Assembly: GCF_013488225.1 (NCBI RefSeq)
Contig: NZ_CP041241.1
Span: 310,001-374,000 of the forward strand
Reading direction: 5' to 3'
DNA: 64,000 nt
DNA from: Sinorhizobium mexicanum
Lineage (GTDB): Bacteria > Pseudomonadota > Alphaproteobacteria > Rhizobiales > Rhizobiaceae
The position numbers and the translations under genes are program-made. The first letter of the stretch is position 1, and every line of letters starts with the position of its first letter. Positions 25,970 to 35,483 of the stretch are shown here, one piece after another. The notes beneath the pieces were generated by a model, which was given only the letters and a program-made list of their open reading frames with translations, did not search any database and was not told the DNA's origin.

Positions 25970-26625
25970 CTGACCAAGACCCTCGGAAATCCGAATCCTC
26001 GCCTACTCGCTCGCGGGGCCGCCGTCGCGCGTTTGATCGCGAAGCCGCCTTGGCTCAGGCCACCCGCCTTTTCTGGCTCAAGGGTTTCGAGGCCACCTCG
26101 ATGGTCGATCTGACCGAGGCGATGGGGATCGGGTCGCCCAGCCTTTATGCGGCCTTCGGCTCGAAGGAGGCGCTTTATGCGGAGGCGCTCGAATTTTATC
26201 ACCAGAGCAACGAGGCGCTGGTGTGGGCTGGGTTCTTCTCCGCGGCCACGGCGCGCGAGGCGGTCGCCTCCTTACTCATGGACTCCGCTGCCGCCCTGAC
26301 GGGCTGTGTCGCGGATCTTCCGCTGGGCTGCATGGTGACGCTCTCCTCTGTCGGCAGCGAGGGCCATGCGCAACTCGGCGAACGTGTTCGTACCGCGCGC
26401 GCCGCAACGCTCGAGCGCCTGGAGGCGCGCTTCGGCCGGGCCATCGAGGATGGCGAAGTTCCAGCCGCGACCGACATCCATGCGCTCGCTCGCTTCGTGC
26501 AGACCATTCAGTTCGGCATGTCCATCCTGGCGCGCGACGGGGTCGGACGCGCCGAACTGGAAGTGGTTGCGCAGGTCGCGCTGACGTGCTGGGACGCTCG
26601 CACCATGCCGCTTCCAGAATCTTGA
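25960..26625 (+). CDS. TetR-family transcriptional regulator
   Basis: A 221-residue TetR repressor. The helix-turn-helix occupies about residues 24-70 (FDREAALAQATRLFWLKGFEATSMVDLTEAMGIGSPSLYAAFGSKEAL). The C-terminal ligand domain resembles the TetR_C group with LPLGCMVTLSSVGSE. It has a Ser/Arg-rich N-terminal tail. Divergent from an SDR gene, which is its likely target. Confidence 0.88.
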   Translation: MQKSDQDPRKSESSPTRSRGRRRAFDREAALAQATRLFWLKGFEATSMVDLTEAMGIGSPSLYAAFGSKEALYAEALEFYHQSNEALVWAGFFSAATAREAVASLLMDSAAALTGCVADLPLGCMVTLSSVGSEGHAQLGERVRTARAATLERLEARFGRAIEDGEVPAATDIHALARFVQTIQFGMSILARDGVGRAELEVVAQVALTCWDARTMPLPES

Positions 26626-26657
26626 CGGGGACTGCGACCCGGCGAAGCGGAGCGCTC

Positions 26658-27181
26658 TCAGCGCGTCGTTTCTGCCAGGAGCAGCGCGGCCAGCGCCGCC
26701 GGACGATCGAGCATGATCGAATGGCCACACGGTCCTGTGTGGACCTTCCACTGTGAATGGTCCTTAAGCCGAGACAAACCAGTCTCCGCCGTTTGCGGTC
26801 GCGAAGACGTAGGTGCGATTGGCGACAGGCGCCGAATCCGTGCCCGCGCGGACACCTTGAACGAACGTTGCGAGCGGCTGCGGCACCTACATTGCGTCGA
26901 CCCAAGCAGCATCGGCCTCGTTCACGTTGAATATGGCAGCGGGAATAGGCGGGATCATCCCATCGTGTCCGTTCGCCTGGTCGAGAAAGGCCAAGGCGGT
27001 TTCGGCTCCCGTGATGTCGACCAGCGACTGACCATCGGCAGGCGCATAAGCGTCGATATAGAAGAGCGTGCGGATGCGCTCGCCGATCTCATGAGCGGCG
27101 CCGGTGATCCGCCGTGGCGACGCCGCGCCGGCTCCCAATGCCGAATAAATGCTGGGTCTAACGACGACGATATAGGTGGGG
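26658..27181 (-). pseudogene. Decayed alpha/beta-hydrolase gene
   Basis: On the minus strand three reading frames in succession carry alpha/beta-hydrolase sequence: RPTYIVVV then ITGAAHEIGERIRTLFYIDAYAPADGQS to VDAM, then in another frame VPQPLATFVQG and NRTYVFATANGG, then in a third HSQWKVHTGPCGHSIMLDRP ending at 26658. The order matches an EstA-like hydrolase, but at least two frameshifts are present and the N-terminal nucleophile-elbow region is deleted. The C-terminal PCGH histidine block survives. It is a non-functional relic. Confidence 0.65.
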
Positions 27182-27289
27182 CGCGCGGTTGACTACGCGC
27201 GCTTCAAATCTGCTCCACTCACGTGTACGAGCTACGTGCCTGCCTTCGTCAACTTCGCCGCCCGACAGGGCGAATTTCGACAACCTGCG

Positions 27290-28450
27290 TCAGGCACTGA
27301 CCGGCTGAGGTTTTCGTCTCCCGATCACACGTTTGGCGAGCCGCTGACCAGGTCTTTCGACTGCGAGGAAAGTCATGCAGGCGGCCGCGTAAACCAATGG
27401 CACGAGAATGGCAGTAACCACGGCGAAGCGCATGGGCGCCGTGATCGTGTCGCCGAAAGCGGCAATGAAATAGGCTGCAATCGGCTGCAGGAAGATAAGG
27501 TGCCAGAGATAGGCCCCGAACGAAAGTTCGCCGAGCCAGTGAAAGAACCCGTTGCCGAGCGACGAAGAAAGCGCGCGGAGCCTGATGCCCACTACGTTGT
27601 CGATCAGGCGATGATAGAGCAGCGCGAAGAAGACGGCGACGAGCATGACGCGCATCAGCATTTTCGTCATTGTCATATCGCCGCCGATCGGCAGAAGCGC
27701 CAGCGCCACGGCGGCCCCGCCGTGGAGGAGAGCCTTCGACCTGCCCGCGTGAAGGCCGAGCGCCAACAGCATTCCGCAAAGAAAGATATGCATCTTCAAC
27801 GGCAGGAACGCCGGCATCGGAAAGCGGACTCCCAGCACGCCGGCCGTCGACACGATCGCGACGGCAACAAGGGCTGTAAAGAGCGCGCCCTTCAGCCAGC
27901 CGCCTTTCTTGAGCAGGAGCATGATGAACGGAAAGACGGCATAGAACTGCATTTCGAGCCCTATGCTCCAGTCCGGGAGTGGTGTCCGGTAGGCGTAGTC
28001 GGGAGAGAGGCCGAAAAGGAAGCTCGCGTGCATCAGCCCGTTGGTTAATCCGTTGTCGAGATAGCGGTAGGGTGCCTGCGGCGTTCTTCCGAGGAAGGCG
28101 TCGATGATCATTCTCGATTCGAACAGCCAGGCGCCGAGCGCGAAGGCAACGGCGAGAAGAACATAGTAGAGCGGCGCAATTCTCAGAAAACGCCGGATCC
28201 AGAAGCTTCCCCAGGTCGAGGTCAGTTCCCACGGCTCTTTGGCGGCCCGAAGCTGATAGTGAAACACCATCAGGAACCCGGAAAGCATGATGAAGAGGTC
28301 GACACCGAGATCGGGTTCCGACAGGATCGGCAAGCGCCAACCCGTCAGCAACAGCGCATGGCCAATCATCACCCAGAGCGATGCCACGCCTCGAAGTCCA
28401 TCCAGGCAATCGATTCGGATTTTGCGGGGATCATAGTCAGCCATCAGCAA
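27290..28450 (-). CDS. Acyltransferase 3 family membrane protein (OafA/ExoZ-like)
   Basis: A 386-residue polytopic membrane protein with about ten hydrophobic segments. The N-terminus IDCLDGLRGVASLWVMIGHAL holds the conserved R...H pair of the acyltransferase-3 family. Further blocks are LGVDLFIMLSGFLM, FWIRRFLRIAPLYY and LSFGAYLWHLI. Such proteins O-acylate cell-surface sugars or lipids from the cytoplasmic face. No polysaccharide gene is adjacent here. The start may be ATG 28450 or 28444. Confidence 0.88.
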   Translation of the reverse strand: MLMADYDPRKIRIDCLDGLRGVASLWVMIGHALLLTGWRLPILSEPDLGVDLFIMLSGFLMVFHYQLRAAKEPWELTSTWGSFWIRRFLRIAPLYYVLLAVAFALGAWLFESRMIIDAFLGRTPQAPYRYLDNGLTNGLMHASFLFGLSPDYAYRTPLPDWSIGLEMQFYAVFPFIMLLLKKGGWLKGALFTALVAVAIVSTAGVLGVRFPMPAFLPLKMHIFLCGMLLALGLHAGRSKALLHGGAAVALALLPIGGDMTMTKMLMRVMLVAVFFALLYHRLIDNVVGIRLRALSSSLGNGFFHWLGELSFGAYLWHLIFLQPIAAYFIAAFGDTITAPMRFAVVTAILVPLVYAAACMTFLAVERPGQRLAKRVIGRRKPQPVSA

Positions 28451-28469
28451 TCTTCGTCCTTGTTGGCGA

Positions 28470-28568
28470 CTGCAGCGCCGCGCGTCTTATGCGCAAAGGA
28501 CGCCGTAGCACTTTGAAGTGCTGCATGTTTTTGCCCTTAGATCGCCTACGATTTAAGGAAACATGCAG
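28470..28568 (-). repeat. RIME-like palindromic repeat, copy 1
   Basis: Minus-oriented copy of the mosaic element found six times in the window. Module A is TGCATGTTT...AAACATGCA-type; module B contains AGCGTCCTTTGCGC-like sequence. It sits in the space between the acyltransferase and doxX genes. Confidence 0.75.
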
Positions 28569-28708
28569 TAAAGGTTACTGCCTGCGTGTCATGTTGCGAC
28601 GCACAAGGGACTGCCTAGAGGCTGACTAAGGCGATAATGGGGGGATCGAGCACAGCAAGCTATCCGGCCCTGATTCGGCGACCAAAGGTTGCCCGGGGAG
28701 GATGTCGC

Positions 28709-29113
28709 TCAGACGCGGCCTGCGCGTCGATCCAGACTGAAAGCACCCGCTCCGAAGGCGACGATCTGTAGGAACCCGCCCGTGATGGCGAGATTCTTCA
28801 TGAAGTGGATCATCTGGTTTTGGTCTGCGAAATTGGTGTGAAATCCGAGTGCCGATGCCACGGTGAAGAGCGCCAGGGCGAGTGCCGCCAAGCGGGCCTG
28901 ATAGCCGACGAGAAGAAGGACGCTGCCAACGAGTTCCACGACGAGAGCGATGGCAAAGGCTACCGAGGGCAGGGGCAGATTGGCCGCCCTTATATACTCG
29001 ATCGTTCCTGCGGGATCCGCCAATTTTTCAAAGCCGGACGAGAGGAAAATGGCAACGAGAAGCAGACGACCGATGAAGGCCAGGACGCTCTGAAGTGCAA
29101 GGTTGTCGCTCAT
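28709..29113 (-). CDS. DoxX family membrane protein
   Basis: A 134-residue DoxX protein with four hydrophobic segments (LAFIGRLLLVAIFLSSGFEKL; VAFAIALVVELVGSVLLLVG; ALALALFTVASALGF; ITGGFLQIVAFGAG). The start is set at MSDNLALQ (29113); the open frame continues upstream without family similarity. DoxX proteins are linked to redox or thiosulfate-related functions, but the role here is not known. Confidence 0.87.
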   Translation of the reverse strand: MSDNLALQSVLAFIGRLLLVAIFLSSGFEKLADPAGTIEYIRAANLPLPSVAFAIALVVELVGSVLLLVGYQARLAALALALFTVASALGFHTNFADQNQMIHFMKNLAITGGFLQIVAFGAGAFSLDRRAGRV

Positions 29114-29484
29114 GTCGGGTGCCTTTCTTGGGGGGCGGGGGGCAAAGCGGTCGACACCAAGGGTTTGCGACGACCGCGCATCGCCAGCGCTATTAAGCCT
29201 TTCGCCGATCCTCGGCAGGGGCGGATCGCGATAGCAATCTATGTTTGCAAAGATAGCGCTCACGCTTCGAAAATCTTCCCGGTCTGAAACAGAATTTGAA
29301 CGGTGGCAATAACCGGCTGCCGAAGCCCTGAAAGCCTTGGATGCGGGCGGCCGGAAGGGCGTTTTGCGAAGCTCTTCCGTGAGCATGCGGTCCTTCCCGC
29401 GCGATGCCTGGAAGGGAGTTGTTAACCTTCATTTCCTATTCGCTAGGGACAGCCCTTCGATAATGAATTTCGAGTTTTCAGGCC
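29114..29484. other. Intergenic region between doxX and ftsK-like gene
   Basis: About 370 bases with divergent promoters expected at both ends. A second ATG at 29463 opens a 21-codon frame overlapping the ftsK start in another phase. No gene or repeat was recognised. Confidence 0.4.
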
Positions 29485-32307
29485 ATGCGTATTCCCCGGA
29501 CAAATTTCTCGACGGCAGTTTTGTATGATGCAAACCAGGCGGACGATTTCGAGGCTCCCCATCCGGGTGCTTTGAGCAGCGCTCACGCCCAGACGGCAGG
29601 GTCCAGCGAACACGACCATCTGTTCGAGGCGCCGGAAGCGCCGCGGCGGGCTGCCGGCCAGGTAGCTGACGACACAGGCTATGCCGGGCGCGCGGCGCGG
29701 CTCTATGGGCAGGGCTCGGCCTATGCTCCGGCGCAAGTGACTGCCTCCACGCGAGACCCGCTTCCGACGCTTGCCGAAATCACCGGCCATGCCGGCGATA
29801 CGACCTGGGAGAGCCATTTCTTCCTGTCGCCCAACGTCCGCTTCACCCGCACGCCCGAGCGCGAATTCATGAAGCGCCGCGCGCCGGCGATCGAGGAAGG
29901 CGAAACGGAAGCAGAGGTGGCGGCCGAGGTTGCCGAGCCAACTGTCGCGGCCGAGGAGAATGCCGGAGTGACGGCGGCGGTCGAAGTGGCACCGGCGAAT
30001 GATGTGCCGGCCGTTGAGCCGGAAACGGCCAAATACAGTCCATCCGAACTCCTGCGCGTCCTGATGCAGCAGCTTCCCTCTTGGAGTTCCCAAGCTGACG
30101 ATACCGGTGCGGTCGAGGCAGCGTTGGCTTCGGCACCGGCCGCAGCGCCGCAAGCCCCGACAGCGGTGGTCACGCCACCGGCATCCGCACAAGACGTGAA
30201 GCTTGGGGATGCGTTCCCGGAGCCCCCGACGATCACCACCTCTGCGGTCACGGAGAGCGGCGCTCAGCCCGATGCGCGCCTGGCCTATCTTTCCGATCAT
30301 GCCTTCTTCGAATTCATGCAGCCCGAGGTCGCGATCCCTTCAGCCGCTGCGGTCGCTGCGCCATCGGTCATTGCAGTGGCAACCTTGCCTGTGGTCGCGG
30401 TAGAAACGACGCCTATCCGGCCGGTGAAAATCCCCGCACTGCCGACGGCTGCAATCACATCGCTGTTCCGGGTCGTCGAATGCCGGCGTCCAGCACCGGC
30501 CGCCGACTTGCCTGCTTCCGCTCCGACGCCTGACGTGATCGACCGGCCGCCGGTGGAGGAACCCGCTCCGGCGGCAGCCACAGCGGTCGTGCCTGAATCC
30601 GTAGCGCCCGCCGAGCCGATCGTGTTCGCCGCGGCGCCCGTGAAGGTTTCCGAAGCGCCGGTGGCGAAAGCAATGGTCACCATGCCGGCCGTCGTGCAGC
30701 GCTCCTCGCCGTCGCTGCCGTTGATCGGAGCGATCGAGCCGGTCCAGACCGGCGACGCATACGAGTTTCCGTCCGAAGAACTCCTGCAGGAGCCGCCGGA
30801 AGGACGCGGCTTCTTCATGACGCAGGAGCAACTCGAGCAGAATGCCGGGCTGCTCGAAAGCGTGCTCGAAGATTTCGGCGTCAAGGGCGAGATCATCCAC
30901 GTGCGGCCAGGCCCTGTCGTCACGCTCTACGAATTCGAGCCGGCGCCGGGTGTCAAATCCTCCCGCGTGATCAACCTCGCCGACGATATCGCCCGCTCGA
31001 TGTCGGCGCTCTCGGCGCGCGTCGCGGTGGTACCAGGCCGCAACGTCATCGGCATAGAGCTGCCGAATGCCACGCGCGAGACGGTCTACTTCCGCGAACT
31101 GATCGAGTCCGCTGATTTCCGCAAGACCGGCTACAAGCTGGCACTTTGCCTCGGCAAGACCATCGGCGGCGAACCGGTGATCGCCGAGCTTGCCAAGATG
31201 CCGCATCTGCTCGTCGCCGGCACAACCGGTTCGGGCAAGTCGGTGGCGATCAACACGATGATCCTGTCTTTGCTCTATCGGCTGAAGCCGGAGGAATGCC
31301 GGCTGATCATGGTCGATCCGAAGATGCTGGAACTCTCCGTCTACGACGGAATTCCACACCTTTTGACGCCCGTCGTGACCGATCCGAAGAAGGCCGTGAT
31401 GGCGCTCAAATGGGCGGTGCGCGAGATGGAGGACCGTTATCGCAAGATGTCGCGCCTCGGTGTGCGCAACATCGACGGCTACAACCAGCGGGCGGCGGCG
31501 GCTCGCGAGAAGGGCGAACCGATCCTCGCAACGGTCCAGACCGGCTTTGAGAAGGGGACCGGCGAGCCGCTTTTCGAACAGCAGGAAATGGATCTGGCGC
31601 CGATGCCTTATATCGTCGTCATCGTCGACGAGATGGCCGACCTGATGATGGTCGCCGGCAAGGAGATTGAAGGCGCGATCCAGCGGCTGGCGCAGATGGC
31701 GCGCGCCGCCGGCATCCACCTGATCATGGCGACACAGCGCCCGTCGGTCGACGTCATCACCGGCACGATCAAGGCGAACTTCCCGACGCGCATTTCCTTC
31801 CAGGTTACGTCGAAGATCGACAGTCGCACGATCCTCGGCGAGCAGGGCGCCGAGCAGTTGCTCGGCCAGGGTGACATGCTGCACATGGCCGGCGGCGGCC
31901 GCATCGCCCGCGTCCACGGGCCTTTCGTCTCCGATGTCGAGGTCGAGCATGTCGTGGCGCACCTGAAGACGCAGGGGCGCCCGGAATATCTCGATACCGT
32001 GACTGCGGACGAAGAGGAAGAGGAGGCCGAAGAGGATCAGGGCGCCGTGTTCGACAAGAGCGCGATCGCGTCGGAAGACGGTAACGAGCTCTACGACCAG
32101 GCGGTCAAGGTGGTACTGCGCGACAAGAAGTGCTCGACGTCCTACATCCAGCGCCGCCTCGGCATCGGCTACAACCGCGCCGCTTCGCTCGTCGAGCGCA
32201 TGGAGAAGGAGGGTCTTGTCGGCCCGGCCAACCATGTCGGCAAGCGCGAGATCATCTACGGCCAGCGCGACCACTCCGGCGCGCCAGAGAGCGACGATGT
32301 GGAGTGA
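29485..32307 (+). CDS. ftsK: FtsK/SpoIIIE-family DNA translocase without membrane domain
   Basis: A 940-residue translocase. The first 400 or so residues are Ala/Pro/Val/Glu-rich, low-complexity and contain no transmembrane helices, unlike canonical FtsK with four. The motor follows: alpha domain from about 425, Walker A GTTGSGKS at 579-586, Walker [11 protein letters not shown] near 711, [22 protein letters not shown], and [20 protein letters not shown]. An acidic linker and the gamma winged-helix ([21 protein letters not shown]) that reads KOPS-like DNA close the protein. The full motor implies DNA pumping; lack of an anchor suggests a paralogue, with the essential FtsK elsewhere. Confidence 0.9.
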   Translation: MRIPRTNFSTAVLYDANQADDFEAPHPGALSSAHAQTAGSSEHDHLFEAPEAPRRAAGQVADDTGYAGRAARLYGQGSAYAPAQVTASTRDPLPTLAEITGHAGDTTWESHFFLSPNVRFTRTPEREFMKRRAPAIEEGETEAEVAAEVAEPTVAAEENAGVTAAVEVAPANDVPAVEPETAKYSPSELLRVLMQQLPSWSSQADDTGAVEAALASAPAAAPQAPTAVVTPPASAQDVKLGDAFPEPPTITTSAVTESGAQPDARLAYLSDHAFFEFMQPEVAIPSAAAVAAPSVIAVATLPVVAVETTPIRPVKIPALPTAAITSLFRVVECRRPAPAADLPASAPTPDVIDRPPVEEPAPAAATAVVPESVAPAEPIVFAAAPVKVSEAPVAKAMVTMPAVVQRSSPSLPLIGAIEPVQTGDAYEFPSEELLQEPPEGRGFFMTQEQLEQNAGLLESVLEDFGVKGEIIHVRPGPVVTLYEFEPAPGVKSSRVINLADDIARSMSALSARVAVVPGRNVIGIELPNATRETVYFRELIESADFRKTGYKLALCLGKTIGGEPVIAELAKMPHLLVAGTTGSGKSVAINTMILSLLYRLKPEECRLIMVDPKMLELSVYDGIPHLLTPVVTDPKKAVMALKWAVREMEDRYRKMSRLGVRNIDGYNQRAAAAREKGEPILATVQTGFEKGTGEPLFEQQEMDLAPMPYIVVIVDEMADLMMVAGKEIEGAIQRLAQMARAAGIHLIMATQRPSVDVITGTIKANFPTRISFQVTSKIDSRTILGEQGAEQLLGQGDMLHMAGGGRIARVHGPFVSDVEVEHVVAHLKTQGRPEYLDTVTADEEEEEAEEDQGAVFDKSAIASEDGNELYDQAVKVVLRDKKCSTSYIQRRLGIGYNRAASLVERMEKEGLVGPANHVGKREIIYGQRDHSGAPESDDVE

Positions 32308-32375
32308 TTCACAGCCTCGCCTGTTGTCGTCATCGCCGATGTGCGGGCTTGGTCACAATGACTCTTACCGCGGAT

Positions 32376-32651
32376 CTAGCGATCCTCACGTGTACGCCAA
32401 AGCCTCAGCACGTAGATCGTCGAGTGGGCGATCTCGTAACGCATTTCGTAATGGCCAACGAGAATACGGCGAACCTCACGGGGATCGAACTCTTCCAACC
32501 TTTCGCCCATACGCGGCTGCCCGAGCAGACGCGTTGGGGCCGTTACCAGCGCTTGCACTGTGCGGGCAGCTGCTTGCCGATTGACCGGCGCAAGGAAATC
32601 ATAGAGGCGCCCTAGATCAGAAACCGCCTTGGTCGTCCACTCGAGCTTCAT
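32376..32651 (-). CDS. ParE/RelE-family toxin
   Basis: A 91-residue protein of the ParE/RelE toxin superfamily: MKLEWTTKAVSDLGRLYDFLAP at the N-terminus, R-x-GERLEEFDPREVRRILVGHYEMRYEI in the middle and YVLRLWRTRE at the C-terminus. The start at ATG 32651 overlaps the antitoxin stop in TGATG; a GTG one codon earlier is possible. Paired with the RHH protein just upstream it forms a type II toxin-antitoxin module. Its target (gyrase or ribosome-bound mRNA) cannot be told from sequence. Confidence 0.85.
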   Translation of the reverse strand: MKLEWTTKAVSDLGRLYDFLAPVNRQAAARTVQALVTAPTRLLGQPRMGERLEEFDPREVRRILVGHYEMRYEIAHSTIYVLRLWRTREDR

Positions 32652-32911
32652 CACAATGGTAGCGGCAGCGGCTTGTCGCTACCGAGGCTATCGGCCCAAG
32701 CCTGCACAGACTGGTGGTCGATGACCTGCCCACCGTCGACGTCGGCGAGCGCTTCCAGCGTCAAGCGCCGGCGCTCCTCTTCCTGGTCAATCCAAGCAGT
32801 CAGTGCTTGCTTGACGATCCAACCGCGCGAACGCTCAAGCCGTGCCGCGATTTGATCGACCTTTTCGGCGAGCGGCAGCGGTACATGGGCTGTAAACACC
32901 TTCGTTTCCAT
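32651..32911 (-). CDS. CopG/RHH-family antitoxin
   Basis: An 86-residue antitoxin. The N-terminus METKVFTAHVPLPLAEKVDQIAARLERSRGWIVKQAL is a ribbon-helix-helix DNA-binding fold; the C-terminal half is the toxin-wrapping tail. First gene of the operon, overlapping the toxin gene. An inverted repeat just upstream (32935-32961) is a likely autoregulatory operator. Start at ATG 32911; the few residues before it are unlikely. Confidence 0.83.
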   Translation of the reverse strand: METKVFTAHVPLPLAEKVDQIAARLERSRGWIVKQALTAWIDQEEERRRLTLEALADVDGGQVIDHQSVQAWADSLGSDKPLPLPL

Positions 32912-32934
32912 GGCTCCACTCCATTTATTCAAGC

Positions 32935-32961
32935 TTAATCATAGTGATTTAAATTGATTAA
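32935..32961. promoter_or_regulatory. Inverted repeat upstream of the toxin-antitoxin operon
   Basis: TTAATCA (32935-32941) and TGATTAA (32955-32961) are perfect arms with a 13-base spacer, 24 bases before the antitoxin start. It fits an operator bound by the RHH antitoxin. Confidence 0.5.
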
Positions 32962-33069
32962 TCGAGGCTTTTTGTGGATGAAACCAGTCTTCGCAGGCGC
33001 GTACGGCCCGAGCAACAGTTTAATCGCCGCTACTCTGACCCGAGCTATCGGCCTCCGTGGCGGCGAAGG

Positions 33070-33957
33070 TCAGGCCTTCGTTGCGGGCGAGGCAAGCCGT
33101 TGCGATCGACCGGCGCGACAGCAGGTCTTGAACGTCTTGCCTGAACCGCAAGGGCAGGGATCATTGCCGCGCAGCTGCAGGCGGCCGATCAGGGGCAGGA
33201 GGGCTGCAGAAGGCAAGAGTCCGGCGAGCAGGATCGCCAGCCGGGCGGAGATGCCTGGAATTACGAGACGTCGGCCCGCCTTGAATCCGCGCCAGGCGCG
33301 TTCGGCCACGTATTCCGAATCCACTTTGGGCAGGATCTTGAACAGCGCTGCCCTGTTGGCCCCCGATTTTTCGAGGAACTCCGTCGATACCGGCCCGGGG
33401 GCGACGCAGGTGACAGTCACGCCGGCTGGGCGCACCTCCTGATGCAGCGCCTCCGAAAAGGAACGGACAAAACCCTTGCTCGCATAGTACAAGGCCATGA
33501 AGGGTCCGGGCGTGAAGCTCGCGACGGAACCGAGATTGATGATCCCGCCCCTGCCGCGCGCGACCATTCCCGGCAGGAAACGGAGCGTGAGCTCGGTCAA
33601 GACGCGGATATTGAGGTCGACCATCCCCATTTGCTCGTCGAGCGGCAGTGTCGCAGCGCCGCCACGCAGTCCGTAACCGGCGCTGTTGACGAGCACGTCG
33701 CATGTCAGCCCCTCATTGGACAAGAAATCTTCGAGACGCGTCGCCGCATCGCCGGCCGTGAGATCCAGAGCCAGTGTGAATGCCTCGCCACCCGCCTTCC
33801 GTATGGAAGCCGCGGCCAGTTGCAGACCTTCTGCGGAACGCGCGACCAGAACGACGGTGGCGCCGTCCTTTGCTGCAGCCTCGGCGATCGCCTTGCCGAT
33901 GCCGCGCGAGGCGCCGACCACGACGACGGCCGGCCGGAACTCCGGGCTCGACATCAT
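33070..33957 (-). CDS. Short-chain dehydrogenase fused to a C-terminal SEC-C zinc motif
   Basis: A 295-residue protein. Residues 1-240 are an SDR: GASRGIGKAIAEAAA at the cofactor site, VNSAGYGLRGG, LGSVASFTPGPFMALYYASKGFVRSFSEAL with Y-x-x-x-K. A hydrophobic segment follows (LAILLAGLLPSAALLPLIG), then GNDPCPCGSGKTFKTCCR, an intact SEC-C motif (C-x-C-x8-C-C). SEC-C is best known from SecA and binds zinc; it is rarely attached to an SDR. Last gene of a three-gene operon, overlapping the upstream gene. Confidence 0.88.
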   Translation of the reverse strand: MMSSPEFRPAVVVVGASRGIGKAIAEAAAKDGATVVLVARSAEGLQLAAASIRKAGGEAFTLALDLTAGDAATRLEDFLSNEGLTCDVLVNSAGYGLRGGAATLPLDEQMGMVDLNIRVLTELTLRFLPGMVARGRGGIINLGSVASFTPGPFMALYYASKGFVRSFSEALHQEVRPAGVTVTCVAPGPVSTEFLEKSGANRAALFKILPKVDSEYVAERAWRGFKAGRRLVIPGISARLAILLAGLLPSAALLPLIGRLQLRGNDPCPCGSGKTFKTCCRAGRSQRLASPATKA

Positions 33958-34742
33958 GCTGCTGATCCCGATGCCGCAGCATTCGAGGCGGTTCCGCCTT
34001 CAGAAAGACCTGCCACTTCATCGGCGACTGCGCCGTTCAGGATCTTTTCGAACCGCTCCAGCGCCCGCGCGACATTGGCGCCGTCCATGACCCGGTGATC
34101 ATAGTGGATGCGGACGGTCACCACTCCATCCTCGCTGATCGGACCGTAATTGAAGATCGTCGTGAGCGGCGTCAGGGGATTGAGGGATTCCGCGCCCAGC
34201 CCGGAATAGACCGATAGCTGGAAGGTGCCGAAATGCCGCCCGCGCTGGCGCCCGATGTTAAGGCCAAGCCACATGATTAGCCACCGGATGGGCGCTGGCG
34301 CGCGGGCGAGCTTCAAAGCGCGGCGGAACTGTTTGATCTCCAGTACGGGCCGTGATCGCGCCGACTGGATCAGCGCCCCCAATTCGGCGATCGACCGCTG
34401 TTCGGGGGTCTTGATGGTGCTCAAGAGCACGACCCGTTCGCCTTCATATTCGCGCTCATGCGCGACCGACGCGACGCTTCCCGGATATTCGTAGAGCTGC
34501 GGCCTCGGGAATTTAACGTAGGCGCGGCGAAACTCCGGTGTCTCCTTGGAGAGGAGTGCATATCCCTTCAGGAAAAGCACTGTCCAGGACGGCCGGCTCG
34601 GCTGTGCCAATCTGGCTTCTTGCAGGGCGCCAAGGTTCATCTGACGCTGCACCGTGACCCGTGGCACGCCGATCGAAAATCTCATCAGATCTCCGACGAG
34701 GCGTCGTGCCGCCGAAAGCTTGAGGGCTCGGCCTCGCATCAT
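33954..34742 (-). CDS. Stand-alone 2-oxoacid dehydrogenase E2-core-like acyltransferase
   Basis: A 262-residue protein resembling the catalytic core of dihydrolipoyl acyltransferases, with no lipoyl or E1/E3-binding domain. The C-terminal HYDHRVMDGANVARALERFE carries the H-x-x-x-D-G active-site motif, and TTIFNYGPISEDGVVTV lies before it. No E1 or E3 gene is near. It probably works as a free acyltransferase with its operon partners, a methyltransferase and an SDR. The start is GTG/ATG near 34742. Confidence 0.72.
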   Translation of the reverse strand: MMRGRALKLSAARRLVGDLMRFSIGVPRVTVQRQMNLGALQEARLAQPSRPSWTVLFLKGYALLSKETPEFRRAYVKFPRPQLYEYPGSVASVAHEREYEGERVVLLSTIKTPEQRSIAELGALIQSARSRPVLEIKQFRRALKLARAPAPIRWLIMWLGLNIGRQRGRHFGTFQLSVYSGLGAESLNPLTPLTTIFNYGPISEDGVVTVRIHYDHRVMDGANVARALERFEKILNGAVADEVAGLSEGGTASNAAASGSAA

Positions 34743-34749
34743 GCCACCT

Positions 34750-35343
34750 CTAGTAAAGATAGGGGATAATTCGCTTGGTCCTGTCCATATAGTCGCGGTA
34801 CTGCGGGCCGAATATTTCCAGCATCATGCGCTCCTCCTTGTCCACTCTGAGGAAAAAGAGGACGGCAAAGCCCACTACACCCGCGAGGCCAGCCACCCAG
34901 TTCGACAGCAGGAAGGCCTGGCCGACGCCCATGAGCAGGAAGGAGGTGTACATCGGGTGACGGACGAGGGCATAGGGTCCGCGGCAAATCAGTTCGTGCT
35001 TGTCGCGAATCTCCAGCGAAATGGACCAGTTGCGACCAAGTTCCTTATGGGTTCGGCGGAAGACCCACATCGCCGTGGCAAAGATCAAGGCGCCGACGGC
35101 GACCGCCCATGCGTGCGCCGGATAGTCGGCCGCCTCCGGCTTGCCGGTCGCGACGTAAAAGCCGGGAACGAACGCAAGGCCGAACAGCGCCGCCGCAAGC
35201 CCGACGGTCTCGGAACGCGAGCGGCGGTTGCTGACGACCCGCACGCGCTTGGCGCGACGTTCATACGGACGCCGGATGAAGTACCAGGCGACGATGCCGA
35301 GCACCCAGATGATTTCGCCGACGGAAGCGACCGTTATGTTCAC
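34750..35343 (-). CDS. ICMT-like membrane methyltransferase family protein
   Basis: A 197-residue protein with about five hydrophobic segments. The C-terminal part RGPYALVRHPMYTSFLLMGVG and KEERMMLEIFGPQYRDYMDRT matches the isoprenylcysteine carboxyl methyltransferase / PEMT-like family, which methylates lipid or lipidated substrates in the membrane using SAM. First gene of the operon with the E2-like and SDR/SEC-C proteins; the next gene starts 7 bases after its stop. Confidence 0.85.
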   Translation of the reverse strand: MNITVASVGEIIWVLGIVAWYFIRRPYERRAKRVRVVSNRRSRSETVGLAAALFGLAFVPGFYVATGKPEAADYPAHAWAVAVGALIFATAMWVFRRTHKELGRNWSISLEIRDKHELICRGPYALVRHPMYTSFLLMGVGQAFLLSNWVAGLAGVVGFAVLFFLRVDKEERMMLEIFGPQYRDYMDRTKRIIPYLY

Positions 35344-35483
35344 GCTAGCTCACCAAGCCTCGCTGCGATCGCGGCCATCGCAACGTCTGTCAAGGATGTG
35401 GCCATCAAGCTCCGCTCCGACCGATGAAATGCTGCGGTCGCATAAGCCGACCGCTGGACAAGCGGGGGGAGTGCCGATTGCAC

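Noticed and set aside
29463..29528. Alternative ATG giving a 21-codon frame overlapping the ftsK start
   Set aside because: It stops after 21 codons; the ftsK frame from 29485 continues into the full motor protein.
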